Positions 47,349 through 58,569 are shown, counted from the first letter of the stretch. The stretch is 64,000 nucleotides of DNA from Tilletia caries (GCA_032718865.1 JALUTQ010000001.1:434001-498000); one strand, 5' to 3'. Made by a program: numbers and translations. The notes: generated by a model not told the origin, from the sequence alone.

Positions 47349-48631
47349 CAAGTGATGATCTTCTCGAGTTTAGATCGCTGAAAGCTATGTGTGAACCGTG
47401 CATGCAAGAAGCTATGGAACGCCGTTCCCTTCACCTTTTTCATTTTCATTTCGGTTTCCATTTCCATTTTGATCTTCACCACCACGATACCTTCCACGCA
47501 CACGGCACACCAGTCACTCGTCCACATCTGTGGGTATTGGCTGACTTTCCGCATGCTGACACTGATCAGCAGCTGCTAACATACTTCCTCGTTCCTCGTC
47601 TTCTTTCCCCTCCCATCCCATCTTCTTCTCGCAGACTGCAGCTGCCGCTGCTATCACCACCGCTGCCGCTGCCGCTGCACCACCGCTGCCGCTGCCATCA
47701 TTGCTCCCGCTGCCGCTGCTGCCATCACTGCTGCTGCTGCCGCTGCCGCTGCCGCTGCCAGCACCGTCGTTTTTTGCCAGACCACTCTCAGCAGCGGCGC
47801 GGGGCGCCGCCGTCGTCCGTTACACGCTCATCAGTACGTCTCACGCGATGTATGGCAGTAAACCTGTGCCGCGTACATACAAACAGCTGACGGACTTCTT
47901 CCCTTGTGCAATTCAGACTTGTACCACTCAGAATCTATATAGTATATCTACCCAATGGACACGTCGTCAATATCGCCTGCGGAGGCCATCACTCTGGGTG
48001 CTCTTGCAACCCAATCAATGGAGCCATTTCAACAATTTCTGGAAACAACGGGAGAGACTGGAGTCCGGACTCTGGATTCTGGAATGAATGAAAGATGAAG
48101 ATGGATGAGGAGACTCACGAGGCGGCGTTTTTGTCTGACATTGTCAGCCAGTGCAACAATGTACTTGCGCAGCAGAAGAGTCAGCGGAGAACTAAGAAGG
48201 CGGCGGGTGGGTGTGGTGTTGCCGTGTTGGTGCCTTGGTGATGGGAACGAAGACGAACGGGAGAGGTGGTGAGTGGTGACAAGGTCGATGTCAAGCAGGC
48301 ATGGCTACCCCAGAGGACCTAAATAGGACAGACAGATGAAGCATCTGGATGTACCTAAAGGGCTGCATCTGGAGTGGCGCAAACCTGTTTCAGCGGTTTA
48401 AGAAGGTTGATCTCGCTCTATGGAAATTAAAACTCTTGCCATTCCACCGCACCTGTACGCAGCACGTGACTCTGGCAGCTGTGGCAATCCATCGGGCTGC
48501 CTTGACATCCACGCCATGCTCTATCACGTGATCTTGCACATGGATTGCATCGGGGCGATCACCACGTGGTTGATATCTTATCTCTCCTTATCTATCTTGC
48601 CTTTACATATGCCCTCACGTATTCTGCATAG
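47349..48631. other. Right flank of the nest with a solo TIR end and a microsatellite
   Basis: After the caagtg duplication, TATGGAACGCCGTT occurs again at 47413-47426, a fifth terminus of the same family without a partner in the window. A GCTGCC/CTGCCG microsatellite spans about 47634-47765. Frames in this stretch are short and not conserved; no gene is called. Confidence 0.5.
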
Positions 48632-48808
48632 CAACACCCTCTCCTATCGGATCGAGACGGGCGACCGTTCACGAACAGCCAGCTGTTGAACGATATTTCC
48701 GGAGGAAAGGCGCTGCTGGCGTTCGCTCGGGCGACGCTCGCATACGAGGCAACCACACACTCAGGGCGAGATGAGGTAGATCTCGATGAGGTGCTGGAGA
48801 AGGAATAA
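48632..48808 (+). pseudogene. Orphan terminal exon of an unknown gene
   Basis: After a TAG acceptor at 48629-48631 the frame reads QHPLLSDRDGRPFTNSQLL and then GGKALLAFARATLAYEATT, DEVDLDEVLEKE and TAA. It has coding-like composition but no ATG and no upstream exon that I can connect, the upstream DNA being transposon-derived. It may be the 3' remnant of a host gene whose 5' part was displaced. Not recognised as any family. Confidence 0.35.
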
Positions 48809-49421
48809 TCAACACACAGCAAACACTATACGACCACGAGCACCCAACCAACAACCACACACCCAGGCTCCGTCTCCGAACCCCATCCAACTCCAGGCCC
48901 CCTCACTCGTCCGTCATCTCTCTTTCCATTTCTCTTCCAACAACCTCCTCGCATGGTGACGCCCGCTCTGGGGTACTGGACTCCGCCGGTTGATCAGCGA
49001 TAGGAGCGACGAGACTCGAGCCCGTACTGCGCTCAAAAGGCTACAGCGCTGCTGTTTTATCCTTCATTGTACTTGATTAGGACACCATTGTGGTGTGCGT
49101 GTCGTCTCGACGCGCGCCGTTTTGCTGCGCCACTTGCGCGGTTCTGGCCAATAGATTTTCTCTCTCTCTCTCACCCTGCCTCCGCTTTTGCACGACACAC
49201 TTTTCCTCGCTCTCATCCCCACCCTTCTTGATCTCATCATCCGAGATCCCAGGAGTGGCTCACTCAGCGTGCTGCTTGATGTTACCGTAGCTCGATTCTA
49301 AGCTGTACTTGATCAACTACGCCGGCATGTTCCATTCATGTCTCCTGAATCCTGATTGTAATAACCATATAAGATAAAAATTTCCATGAGACATCCCACA
49401 CTGCGTCAAGAATGTGCAGTA
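48809..49421. other. Intergenic, nothing recognised
   Basis: About 0.6 kb of AT-richer sequence before the stop of the next minus-strand gene. No repeat or coding signal stands out. Confidence 0.5.
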
Positions 49422-51203
49422 TTAGACGCGCTTTAACACCAGGGTGTTCATGTTCAGCGCCTCTTGAACCGCCTGTACCTCGCTGCCTTTCCACCTTGAA
49501 GTGTTCCGAAGACTTCCCGCCGTAATCGTGAAAGTCGAGCTTGATGTTGTTGTACCCTGGACCGTCACTTTAACGTCCCCGTCCAACATCTTGTTTGCCT
49601 CGATTGGCCAGCCCTGTACGCACAGGCCTGTGTCATTGATCCTCTTGAAAACGCCCTTGTAAATCATACTCTTCAGTTGTTTGGTGTCCTTCATCCATTC
49701 AGATTCCTTCTCCTTGCTGATCGAGCGCATGCCATCGTTGATCCATTTGATGAGGTTCAGTACCAACGTTTTCGATGCCGCTTTGGAGGGTATTTCCGTT
49801 GGTACTTTCGTGACCTTCTCCACCACCTTGACGGCCTCTCCTTCGCCCAGGGCGTTCAACCGTTCGGTGGCGATGACCCATGCGGGAGGAGGATTATTCT
49901 TTGTCGCTGCACCGAACAGGTTGGCGAATTTGGCTACAGTCCCAGTAGCGTTTAAGTTTTTGACGCATCCGTCGAAGAGGTCCTCGCTGTGCTCAGAGGC
50001 CACCACCGCGGCCTTCACATCGGGGTCTGGATGTGCCAGAACAGCGAATCCGCAGACCCCGTAATCCTGCTCCATGTCCCACATTAGTTTCGTTAGGACT
50101 TTGTGGGCCTGATTGTAGTTTGCCATTCGCTCCTCGTGCGGCGCCGTTACCAGGTGTAGCGGCCACCAGTCCTCGAACTCCTTGCGAACTATTGCCGATG
50201 CGTTCGCGTAGAACTTTGAGATTCGTGCGGAGTGACTTGCTCCTGGCGTCGATACCGCCGGATTGGCCGCCTCCCAATCCGTCAAACGCTCAGGATGGAA
50301 TTTGATCCACTTCTCCAGCTTGTTCCATGTGTTGACTCCGCGTGGGATAGGCCTGTCCAAGTCCAGGCTCCGATGGTTCGATTCCATGCTGAGTCCCACC
50401 TCTGAGGTTGCAGTGCTCGTAATGTGGTCGATCCGAGCCCGTGCATCGTCACCTTGACCCTCTTCCTCTCCCACCTCCTCTCCTTCGCCAGCCACTGTCT
50501 CATTTTCGTCCTGAGTCACGCGTCTACGCTTGGTGGCAGCAGACGAAGCCTGACGCCGCAATTCCATCTGTTCCTCGGCGAATTGACCTCCGTTCCGCTG
50601 CCAATCCAGAGTACCCGGATAAGACGAGCTTGCGCGAGTATCCTGGTCTAAAAGGTGCGTCGCATGTGCTTGAGGTGCAAGATTGCCTGCAAGTTCCATC
50701 ATAGGTGTCGATGGGGCTTGCCCGGACGGAGGCGGTTGGGCCGGGTTGTAGTGATTGAAGCGATTGTTGAATCCAGTCGCGCCATGCGGGTCCATGGAGG
50801 ATCCGGGAAGAACGTGGCCTCCGCCGTACTGCCCGTCCATGTTCGCCGGACCGTGAGAGTGTCTTCCATATCCGTAGCTGTGCTGAGAATGCTGACGCTG
50901 ATGCTGGTGCTGACTTTGTATCGGCGAAGGCTGACCCATACGTTGGGCGTTCGGCGCCTGCTGACCATGTCCATGCTCCGCTGCCAGACCCTGCCCGTTA
51001 TGATGGCCAGAGCCCGGGATCCATCTTGCTCCTGCGCCGCTTGCGAAGTTCATAGCGGTCGTACGTGATATGATTGGCGATCGCAGGCTGGTGTTCGTGG
51101 CAGCCAGATGTTTTGATGCGAAGTCTTTGCTCCCGATCTCACCGTCAAACATGCACAAACCATCGTCGGCATCATCGAGGATTTCGATCTCTCCGTCCCC
51201 CAT
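49422..51203 (-). CDS. Uncharacterised 593-residue protein
   Basis: I do not recognise this protein. A single uninterrupted frame from ATG 51203 to the stop at 49422, which for this genome supports a real gene or a mobile-element gene. Residues 1-230 are disordered and rich in His, Gln, Gly and Pro (SQHQHQRQHSQHSYGYG). A basic patch TKRRRV is followed by an acidic run. The C-terminal half is globular: TWNKLEKWIKFHPERLTDW, FYANASAIVRKEFEDWW, KVLTKLMWDMEQDYGVCGF, then Lys-rich helices and a last Ser/Thr beta-like stretch. It is divergent with the SHQ1-like gene. Its neighbourhood of transposons makes a mobile origin possible, but no transposase motif is visible. Confidence 0.65.
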   Translation of the reverse strand: MGDGEIEILDDADDGLCMFDGEIGSKDFASKHLAATNTSLRSPIISRTTAMNFASGAGARWIPGSGHHNGQGLAAEHGHGQQAPNAQRMGQPSPIQSQHQHQRQHSQHSYGYGRHSHGPANMDGQYGGGHVLPGSSMDPHGATGFNNRFNHYNPAQPPPSGQAPSTPMMELAGNLAPQAHATHLLDQDTRASSSYPGTLDWQRNGGQFAEEQMELRRQASSAATKRRRVTQDENETVAGEGEEVGEEEGQGDDARARIDHITSTATSEVGLSMESNHRSLDLDRPIPRGVNTWNKLEKWIKFHPERLTDWEAANPAVSTPGASHSARISKFYANASAIVRKEFEDWWPLHLVTAPHEERMANYNQAHKVLTKLMWDMEQDYGVCGFAVLAHPDPDVKAAVVASEHSEDLFDGCVKNLNATGTVAKFANLFGAATKNNPPPAWVIATERLNALGEGEAVKVVEKVTKVPTEIPSKAASKTLVLNLIKWINDGMRSISKEKESEWMKDTKQLKSMIYKGVFKRINDTGLCVQGWPIEANKMLDGDVKVTVQGTTTSSSTFTITAGSLRNTSRWKGSEVQAVQEALNMNTLVLKRV

Positions 51204-51587
51204 ATTGTCCCTTCAGCTGTCGCCACGAACGTTGCCCGCATCCTCCGCCCGCGACTTCTGCAACCTGGACATCATCATGACGGCCGAACAGCCAATGCCA
51301 ATCGCGGGAATGTGCCGCCGGGAGTTCCGACGAAGGCACTCGTCCGCTCAGCGAACGAGGACACGAGGTCACATCCAAGCATGGCTGTTTCGTCTCCTAT
51401 ACGTCCGTGTATGGTTCTCCCTCGGAAACTGGACGTGCCGCGTCCCTCACTCTGCCTTCTTCCTTTTAGATCGTTACCCACCCCCCTTCTCTCTCTTTCA
51501 AAAGGTCCAGCGGTCAAAGTCGAGCGCGTACCCCTGGAAGTTGCGCAACACTGAGGACGGCAGTCCCCTCCGTCCGGTCTTAGAATC
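51204..51587. promoter_or_regulatory. Divergent promoter, unknown gene/SHQ1-like
   Basis: 384 bp between the two start codons. No TATA box recognised. Confidence 0.4.
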
Positions 51588-52882
51588 ATGGCCACGTCTC
51601 CGAGCGCGACCACGACCGTGCCCTCGTACAATCTCAGCCAAGACGACCATACCATCCAGGTCCGCATTCATTGTCCTCTCGCACCGGTCGGTATCCTTCA
51701 GCACGCTCAACCCTCAGTGTACCCCCTTACTGACAGATCCAGTCTGATATCCGCATTAACAGCCAAACTCTAAGCCTAACGTGGTCTCCGACGGCCAGAT
51801 CTTTGGGTTCACCTGCCCGAAGATGGGCCGGTCTCCCTACTACCTCCCGCTTTACTTGCCCATGCCCGTCCACTCGCCCACTCTGGTCCGCGACCCGGCC
51901 AGGAGCGCACTGATCGTCACCCTCCGCAAACCTCAGCCTGGCGTGCACATCCCGGGGCCCTCGCTCCTCCAGCCTTCACTCCACCCAGACCTGCCCTTCA
52001 TCCCCGAAATAATGGACAGCGGCGCAAAAATCCCTGTCAGCTCGCCGGACACCCTCGACAACAGGCAAAGCTACCTCGGAATCGACTGATGCGAGCCAGA
52101 TGAACAGTCGAGCCGCGAATTTTGCCGCATTGTTCCCTCCCATGGGTACCCACTCAGGCGCATTTGTCGAAAGTGCAGGAAGTGAGAAATTAGACACCCT
52201 TCACAACACTGGACACGGCAGGTTGACCTCTCCTTTTGTTTTTCTCACAGCTGAAGCCAGCATAACCTCATCAGCACTGTCCGCAGCTGGCGATGATGAC
52301 GATGATCAGTCCAGCGCCGCCGCCAAAGATGCCGGGGTCAGGGACGCGATCGCGGCCGCTGCTCGCGTTGCTTCCTCGCCCTCTCCCGGCAAGATCTACC
52401 CATACGGCTTCTGCGGCGCATTCACTGGTCCCTTCCCCCCTTCATCATCAAACATCAGCTTGGGCGCTGCCTCCGTCACTGGCAGCGCAGGCCGCACAGT
52501 GGAGAGCGCCAGCGGAAACGCGTCCCCCCATCCCGTCCGTAGCAGGGTACACGAACTTCAGCAAGACGTCCGGCGGCTTGCGTGGGGACGTCGGAGGAAG
52601 GTTGCTCAGCTATGTGAAGAGGAGAAGTGGGACGAGGGAAGGTATCTGGACGGTTACGTGGATGAGTTTGAAGAGGTGTCGGAAATTCTCGCTTGGGTGC
52701 CAGAGGACCGACCCGGCCCTTCGGCCGCCTACCTCGCCCTCACCAACCAGTCCGAGGCGGAGGAAGCCCCGTCACTCAAGCCGTTCGACAAGACGGCGCG
52801 CGAGGCTCAACTAGCTGCGCTCCAGTTCCTCGTTGCGTACGGCTACGACTGGCGAACGACGCAGGGCGAGCACAGTGCTTGA
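51588..52882 (+). CDS. SHQ1: SHQ1-like box H/ACA snoRNP assembly factor
   Basis: Shq1 chaperones the pseudouridine synthase Cbf5 during H/ACA snoRNP assembly. The start at 51588 reads PSYNLSQDDHTIQ, the first strand of the CS-like domain; an intron with an unusual donor precedes PNVVSDGQIFGFTC, then SPYYLPLYLP, SALIVTLRKPQPGVHIPG and PFIPEIMDSG, as in Shq1 N-domains. The C-terminal domain has YPYGFCGAFTGPF and EEEKWDEGRYLDGYVDEF followed by ILAWVP, matching the Shq1-specific region. Between them the frame must change: a run of five A at about 52026-52030 with one base removed links SGAK to SLSARRTPSTTG and on to NSRAANFAALF. Otherwise an unseen intron is needed. Identity is likely, structure uncertain. 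Confidence 0.65.
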
Positions 52883-53779
52883 GTGTACTCTGTCGGAGCT
52901 TGGTCACCCAGTGTCCCATTGAACCCGCTTCCACTGTGGTCCCGCGGGCGACGTCCCCGAGTGGGAGTATCAGCACACCGGCCATCATCACTTCATCCGA
53001 CGACCTTTCTAGCGGCGCCATCCCGCGTGCTGTCAGTCCTGCCTCGAGCATAACGGGCACATCCGGTTTTGCGCACCAGCCACTGGACGGCGCCATGTTT
53101 GCGAACACGGTGATGTCCGGTACGCCCATCTTGCGGGGTGCGTCCCCTGATCCTGTTGGTTTGTTTGCCAGTACCAGCGTGGGCGCGAATGCTCCCATTT
53201 CCATTGCGGGCACGGCGGGGATCGGTGCGGGTGGGTTCGGATCGAGCGGCGCTATACAAGTGCGACGCGAGCTCCCTACACCAGGGAAATTCATCCCCAG
53301 CAGCCGATTCCGATGCTCATTCCAAGCTTCGTTGGCGAACGTCCCGACTCCCGCCCAAACGTAACCTGTTGCGGTATCTACCAGCAATGTGCGATGTTCA
53401 ACTTCCGCGGATACTCGGCCTTAAGAAGAAGATGATTATTCGGACGTCCGCGCAATCTTTCATGCACACATCTCCCAATCATAGCCACACGCGACGTGTA
53501 GCACTTGCAAGGCTCCTTGGCTTCATTTCGATGCGCTTGTGTTGTCATGCTTGTACGATATCCGCGCACCGACTGCAATCTCACTTTTCTCTTTCACAGA
53601 TCTAACCTTCCCCTCGTCACCTCGTCGTTCGAGTCCACCATCTTTCTGACATCTCTGGGCGATTTGACGCGGCCAACATATCAGATCAGCGGTAGGCGTC
53701 GAAACCATGGTAAGTACACACATCTATGGCAGTTGGTTGGAATACGAGAACTGATGACTCCTGTTTCCTGGCCACGATG
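52883..53779. other. Unassigned region
   Basis: Overlapping low-complexity frames of about 200 codons occur on both strands (Ser/Thr/Ala/Gly-rich on plus), with no recognised domain. I cannot tell whether either is coding. Confidence 0.4.
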
Positions 53780-56700
53780 ACAGCTCCGAGGAGTTGGCTG
53801 CCTGGCGCCATCATTCAACGTCTGAGGTTATCAACGCCTCGACAACGCTCACTCCTCAAGCATCACATATTGGTACATCACAGATCAATCCCAACATTGC
53901 GGCGATCCAGACAAGGTGCGTCGTCAATTGAACACCAACAGAGTCTCGCCTGTGCGCTGAACCATTTCCCTACAGTCACGGCCTGGCGTCAGAAATCTAC
54001 TTCCTGCCCATCTCCCCCGAATACGTCCCGTATGTGCCCGAACAGGAGCGCCCGGACGGCGTCCTGCTTACCTTCGGCGGTCAGAATGCGCTCAACGTCG
54101 GTGTCAAGCTGGACAAGATGGGAGTTTTCGAGCGTGCTCGGCAGTCAGGTTGACGTGCTCAGGATGTGCGAAGATCGCGATCTCTTCGTACAGGCGCTTG
54201 ACCGTAAGTCGCGCGATTCTTAAACTTCACTTGGGTGTAGCAAATGCGACTGACAGGAACGGCATGTTCTTCCTTACAGAAATCAACATCTCCGTCGCCA
54301 AATCGGAGGCTGTCTCTACTGTGCCAGAGGCACTCCGGGCAGCATCAGAGATTGGGTACCCCGTCATCGTCCGCGCTGCCTATGCCCTGGGAGGTCCCGG
54401 CTCCGGCTTTGCGGACCATGAGGATGAGCTCCGGGATCTTTCCGCCCGCTCCCTGAGTCTGTCGCCCCAGATCCTGGTCGAGAAGAGTCTCAAGGGTTGG
54501 AAATAGAGCGAGTACGAGGTGCTCCGTGACCAGGAGGACAACGCGATCATCTCCTGCAACATGGAGCACTTTGATCCGCTCGGTATCCACACCGGTGTCT
54601 CCATCGTAGCTGCGCCGTCGCAGAACCTTTCTGACGACAACTACCACATGCTCCGCACGGCTGCATTGAAGGTCATCCGCCATTTCGGCATCGTCGGAGA
54701 GTGCAACATTCAGTACGCGCTCAGCCCAGACAGCCGCGAGTACCGCGTCATCGAGGTCAACCCGCGGTTACGTCGGTCTAGGTGAGCTTAGATGACGTTA
54801 AACCTTTCAAGCATCTCAGGCGTCAACATTCAAACGCGTCTTTGAGTCCTATCGGTCCCGACTGACACGCGTCTTTTCGCTCTGGCGTACGCTATGCTTG
54901 AGAAGGACTACTTCGTCGAGCGGCTGCACGAGCTGACCAGGATCGACAGGTGGTTCCTGTACAAGAGGGACAACATCGTTCAGACTCACTGACAGCTGAA
55001 GGAGCCCGGTTCCTTGAGTGCCATCGACCATGAGCTGATGCTGCTCGCCAAGCAGCGCGGTTTCTCTGATAGGCAGATTGCTCATCTCGTGGGCGCGAAG
55101 GAGGTCGATGTCCGCCGGGCCAGAAAGGCCTTTGGCATCACGCCTTGGGTCAAGCGCATCGATACCGTCGCAGCTGAATACCCGGCCCACACCAACTACC
55201 TCTACTCTACACCACCTACAACGCACAAGCCCACGATGTAGAATTCGATGACCAAGGCACCATGGTCCTCGGATCCGGTGTATACCGAATCCGCTCTTCG
55301 GTCGAGTTCCCCTGGTGTGCCGTTACATGCGCTCGCTGGATCCGCGGGATGGGGCACAAGACAATCATGATCAACTACAACCCCGAGACAGTCTCGACCG
55401 ACTTCGATGAGGCTGACCGCCTCTACTTCGAGGAGCTCGGCTTCGAGCGTGTTATGGATATCTACGAGCTCGAGCGTGCAACGGGTGTGGTCGTTTCGGT
55501 GGGTGGCCAGCTGCCCCAGAACATTGCCCTTCGTCTGAAGGACGTGGGTGTGAAGGTTCTCGGTACGGACCCTCTCATGATCGACTCGGCAGAGGACAGG
55601 CACAAGTTTTCGTCCATTCTGGACAGCATTGGGGTGGACAAGCCTGACTGGACGGAGGCCACCACGGTAGACACGGCCAGGAGTTTGCAGCGCTGGTTGA
55701 ATACCCTGTCTTGGTTCGATCCAGTTACGTGCTCAGTGGTGCGGCGATGAACGTCGTTTGGGACGAGTCCACCCTCGAGCACCACTTGACTGCTGCCGCG
55801 CAAGTGAACACTGACTACCCGGTTGCCATCACCAAGGTGAGTACTTGCAACTTCAGCGCGACTCGACATTTGTCTAGCAGCTGACATTTGGTTCCTGTCA
55901 GTTCATCGATGGCGCCCAAGAAATCGACGTTGACGCAGTCGCACACAAGGGCAAGCTGATCGTCCACGCTGTGTCTGAGCACGTCGAGAATGCGGGTGAG
56001 CACTCTGGTGACGCAACGCTCGTCCTCCCACCATCTTCTCTTAACCAGAACGACCTTGCTCGACTGAGGGTTATCGCCCAGAAAGAAGGTTGCGAAAGCC
56101 TTCAAGATTAGCGGACCTTTCAACATGCAGGTCATACGGAAACCTCCGGGCGAGGGAGAGACGGAGGCCCCACTCAAGGTCATCGAGTGCAATCTCCGTG
56201 CCAGTCGCAGTTTCCCCTTCGTCATCAAGGTGCTGGGCAAGAAGTACGTATTGTTCTTTGCTTTCTGCGAATCGCGACTGTGACAGTAAGTTGACCCATT
56301 TCTGTTTCCCGATCTTTTCAGCTTCGTTGACATTGCAACATGCGCCATTGTGGACCAAGACGTTCCAGAACCCATGGACTTGATGCAAGTCGACCGTGAC
56401 TACGTGGCAGTCAAGGCGTCTCAGTTCTCGTGGACGCGTCTTGCGGGCGCAGATCCTTCCTCGGTGTTGGTGAGTCGATTTGATACTAATGAAGGTGCTT
56501 TATCGTCTGCTCACCCGTCCGAATCTCTCATGTACCGTTTTCAATCACCAGAAATGGCCAGTACCGGTGAGGTCGCGGCGTTCGGCAAGGACATCTACGA
56601 GGCATACTGGGCCTCGATCGCTTTCACAACCGGCTTCCGCGTTCCTGAGGCGAATAAGGGTGTGTTGCTCGGTGGCGACGTGACAAAGCCTCAATTCGTA

Positions 56701-56865
56701 GAGATTGCGAAGAAGCTCTGCGGCCGTGAGTTCGATCCATTACGTGTTTCCACCCGTGAACTTACCATGATACTGAGATATCTTTTCTCCTACGAACCTA
56801 CCAAAGTCGGATCCAAGCTGTACTGCTCGAACGCAGAAGTGGGCTTAGACTCTGCTGAGTCGTGA
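53780..56865 (+). pseudogene. CPA2: Arginine-type carbamoyl phosphate synthase large subunit, decayed
   Basis: Fragments follow the order of Cpa2: [173 protein letters not shown]. The wild-type enzyme makes carbamoyl phosphate for arginine synthesis. Disruptions: frameshift near 54125, in-frame TAG at 54504-54506 after SLKGWK, loss of the middle of the first half after VNPRL (about 54775), TGA near 54990, and a frame break near 55700. Introns are still recognisable (for example near 54210, 55837, 56246), so it is a decayed gene, not a retrocopy. The Cpa2 rather than Ura2 type is suggested by PEPMDLM and LAGADP surroundings. Confidence 0.85.
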
Positions 56866-57350
56866 GCCGACAACTTCAGCCTCGGCCCCACCATTGGCTT
56901 CCACCTCTGGCCAGTCTTCACTGCCTGAGCGGCCATTCAAACTTGCGTCCGATCCTTCCCGCTCCACGGCCCCGTCGTCCAACGAACTTCACCGTTGCGC
57001 ATCCATCGTTCGTTCTTCCACTGCCCCCGTTGTTTCTGCTCTCTCCTCTTCACTTTTGGCGCTCGTCCACAGTAAGCACACACACCCCACCGCCGATGAG
57101 AACTGTTCCACGCCGTATCATGGAGAGAAGGTCGAATCCAGCGTCCTCCAGTAAGATCGTTCCCTGAATCCTGTTCAGGTCGTTCCTTGTCCATGTTTTG
57201 CTCATACGCTTTCCACTTAGCTCTTCCGCACGCATGCCCTACCCCCGTAGCATCATGTCGATCACCCCAGACACTACTCTGACCTGACCGGGAAGAGCGA
57301 ACCCACACTCGGATGCCGACCCGACATGGGAGTATGCCCCGCCAAAGCCC

Positions 57351-57512
57351 GTAGGCTATTCTGCAGGCTACGTGCCCAAATCCCCTCGCAAAGGAAGGGA
57401 TAGCCTACATTATAGCTTACAACACTCTTGCGATAGCCTACAGATTAGCCTGCACATCCCCTCAGCCTGTCGTCTTTCCATCACCCTCTGCAAGATAGCC
57501 TACAGAGTAGCC
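57351..57512. repeat. Array of TAGCCT(A/G)C motifs upstream of the 57685 gene
   Basis: Eight copies of TAGCCTAC, TAGCCTGC or their reverse (GTAGGCTA, GCAGGCTA) occur in about 160 bp, several as pairs about 12 bp apart. The array ends roughly 75 bp before a TATA box. It may be a binding-site cluster or the end of an uncharacterised short element. Confidence 0.6.
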
Positions 57513-57587
57513 TGCACCTCAGTATCCGCCCCAGTCTTCGCAAGAGTCGATGGCGACGGAGTCTCCACTCGCCGTTCACGAAGAAGG

Positions 57588-57595
57588 TATATAAG
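57588..57595 (+). promoter_or_regulatory. TATA box of the 57685 gene
   Basis: TATATAAG, 90 bp upstream of the ATG at 57685 and just downstream of the TAGCCTAC array. Confidence 0.6.
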
Positions 57596-57684
57596 CTGGT
57601 TGCAATCAGGTATGTTGCGACCCTTCCAATTCCTCAAAACTCCCCTTCTCATCCCTTTCATCCTTTACCGCCTGACATCTTATC

Positions 57685-58569
57685 ATGACGTCTACTAATC
57701 CCATCGTCATCGGTTCGTCGTCTCCACCCCCGCCATACTCACCTCGTCCTCCAAGATACACTTCCCCTTCACCTTTTCGTGTCTTGCAGCCCGTTCTCAC
57801 GTACGCAGCTGTTGTTGCCCGACGCCCTGTTGGAGGTTCGATCCCGGCCCCCGCTTTTCCTCGCCACCCCCCTCTCACGGTTCAGACCCCCTCCTCCGTA
57901 GGTTCGATCCCGGGTCCCGATTTTCCCCATCATCATCCTCCCACGGGTCAGACATCCTCTTCTGTTCCCGTCGTTCACGTGATCCCCGACTCTCGAGCTC
58001 CAGTCAGAGGTACACGCCCCCTTTCCCCGGGACCCTCGTTGAGCGACGATGACCTCGCTTTCACTCCTGTGCGGCGCCGCTTGCCAACGACTCAACGTGG
58101 TCGGGTCAGCCTGGTTTTGGAGGACGAGGCCGAGTCGGATGATTCTCCGTCCAGTGACGAAGTGCCCCCCAGCCAAACTTCGGAAGGGCCAGGTGACGAT
58201 GTGCCTGATGCCGAGGCCATGTCAACGGATGGAGACGAATCGGGCGCATCTGTGCAAGCTATGCTCAAGGATGACGGCGAATCAGAGTCCGAACCCGAAC
58301 CTGATACCGACGAGGATACTGCTGTATCCACGCCCCCAGGAGACCAGAATGAAGCCGAGGACGTCGATAACGCCAAGGCGGAGATCATCAAGGCGCTCCG
58401 CAATCCTACCGGGACATGGCGTCCCTATGCAGCTGAGAATTGCTCCACGCGCAAGGTCGGGGTCAAGTCCAGCAAGACTCAAGGCAAGAAGCAAACACAC
58501 CAGTCCTCCCAGAGCAAAGGCAAGGGCAAACGCCGTCGATCTCCCTCGCCCATCCAGCAAGATTTATGA
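57685..58569 (+). CDS. Pro/Ser-rich acidic protein, unknown
   Basis: A 294-residue single-exon frame behind a TATA box. Not recognised. The N-terminus is Pro-rich with an internal duplication (GGSIPAPAFPRHPPL / GSIPGPDFPHHHPPT), the middle is strongly acidic and Ser-rich (VLEDEAESDDSPSSDEV; ESESEPEPDTDED), the C-terminus basic (KGKGKRRRSPSP). Likely disordered. The stop overlaps the start of the next frame (ATGA at 58566-58569). Confidence 0.5.
   Translation: MTSTNPIVIGSSSPPPPYSPRPPRYTSPSPFRVLQPVLTYAAVVARRPVGGSIPAPAFPRHPPLTVQTPSSVGSIPGPDFPHHHPPTGQTSSSVPVVHVIPDSRAPVRGTRPLSPGPSLSDDDLAFTPVRRRLPTTQRGRVSLVLEDEAESDDSPSSDEVPPSQTSEGPGDDVPDAEAMSTDGDESGASVQAMLKDDGESESEPEPDTDEDTAVSTPPGDQNEAEDVDNAKAEIIKALRNPTGTWRPYAAENCSTRKVGVKSSKTQGKKQTHQSSQSKGKGKRRRSPSPIQQDL

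Noticed and set aside
46289..47554. 421-codon minus frame as one protein
   Set aside because: It crosses the A1/C boundary and the CTCG-rich inverted repeat; only its last third, after about 46613, looks coding.
47297..47890. 197-codon plus frame with His/Phe and Cys/Arg repeats
   Set aside because: Produced by the GCTGCC microsatellite and a TT-rich tract; spans a transposon boundary.
52776..53387. 203-codon minus-strand frame overlapping the SHQ1-like gene end
   Set aside because: Antisense to conserved SHQ1 codons for part of its length and low-complexity elsewhere; the plus frame is equally open.
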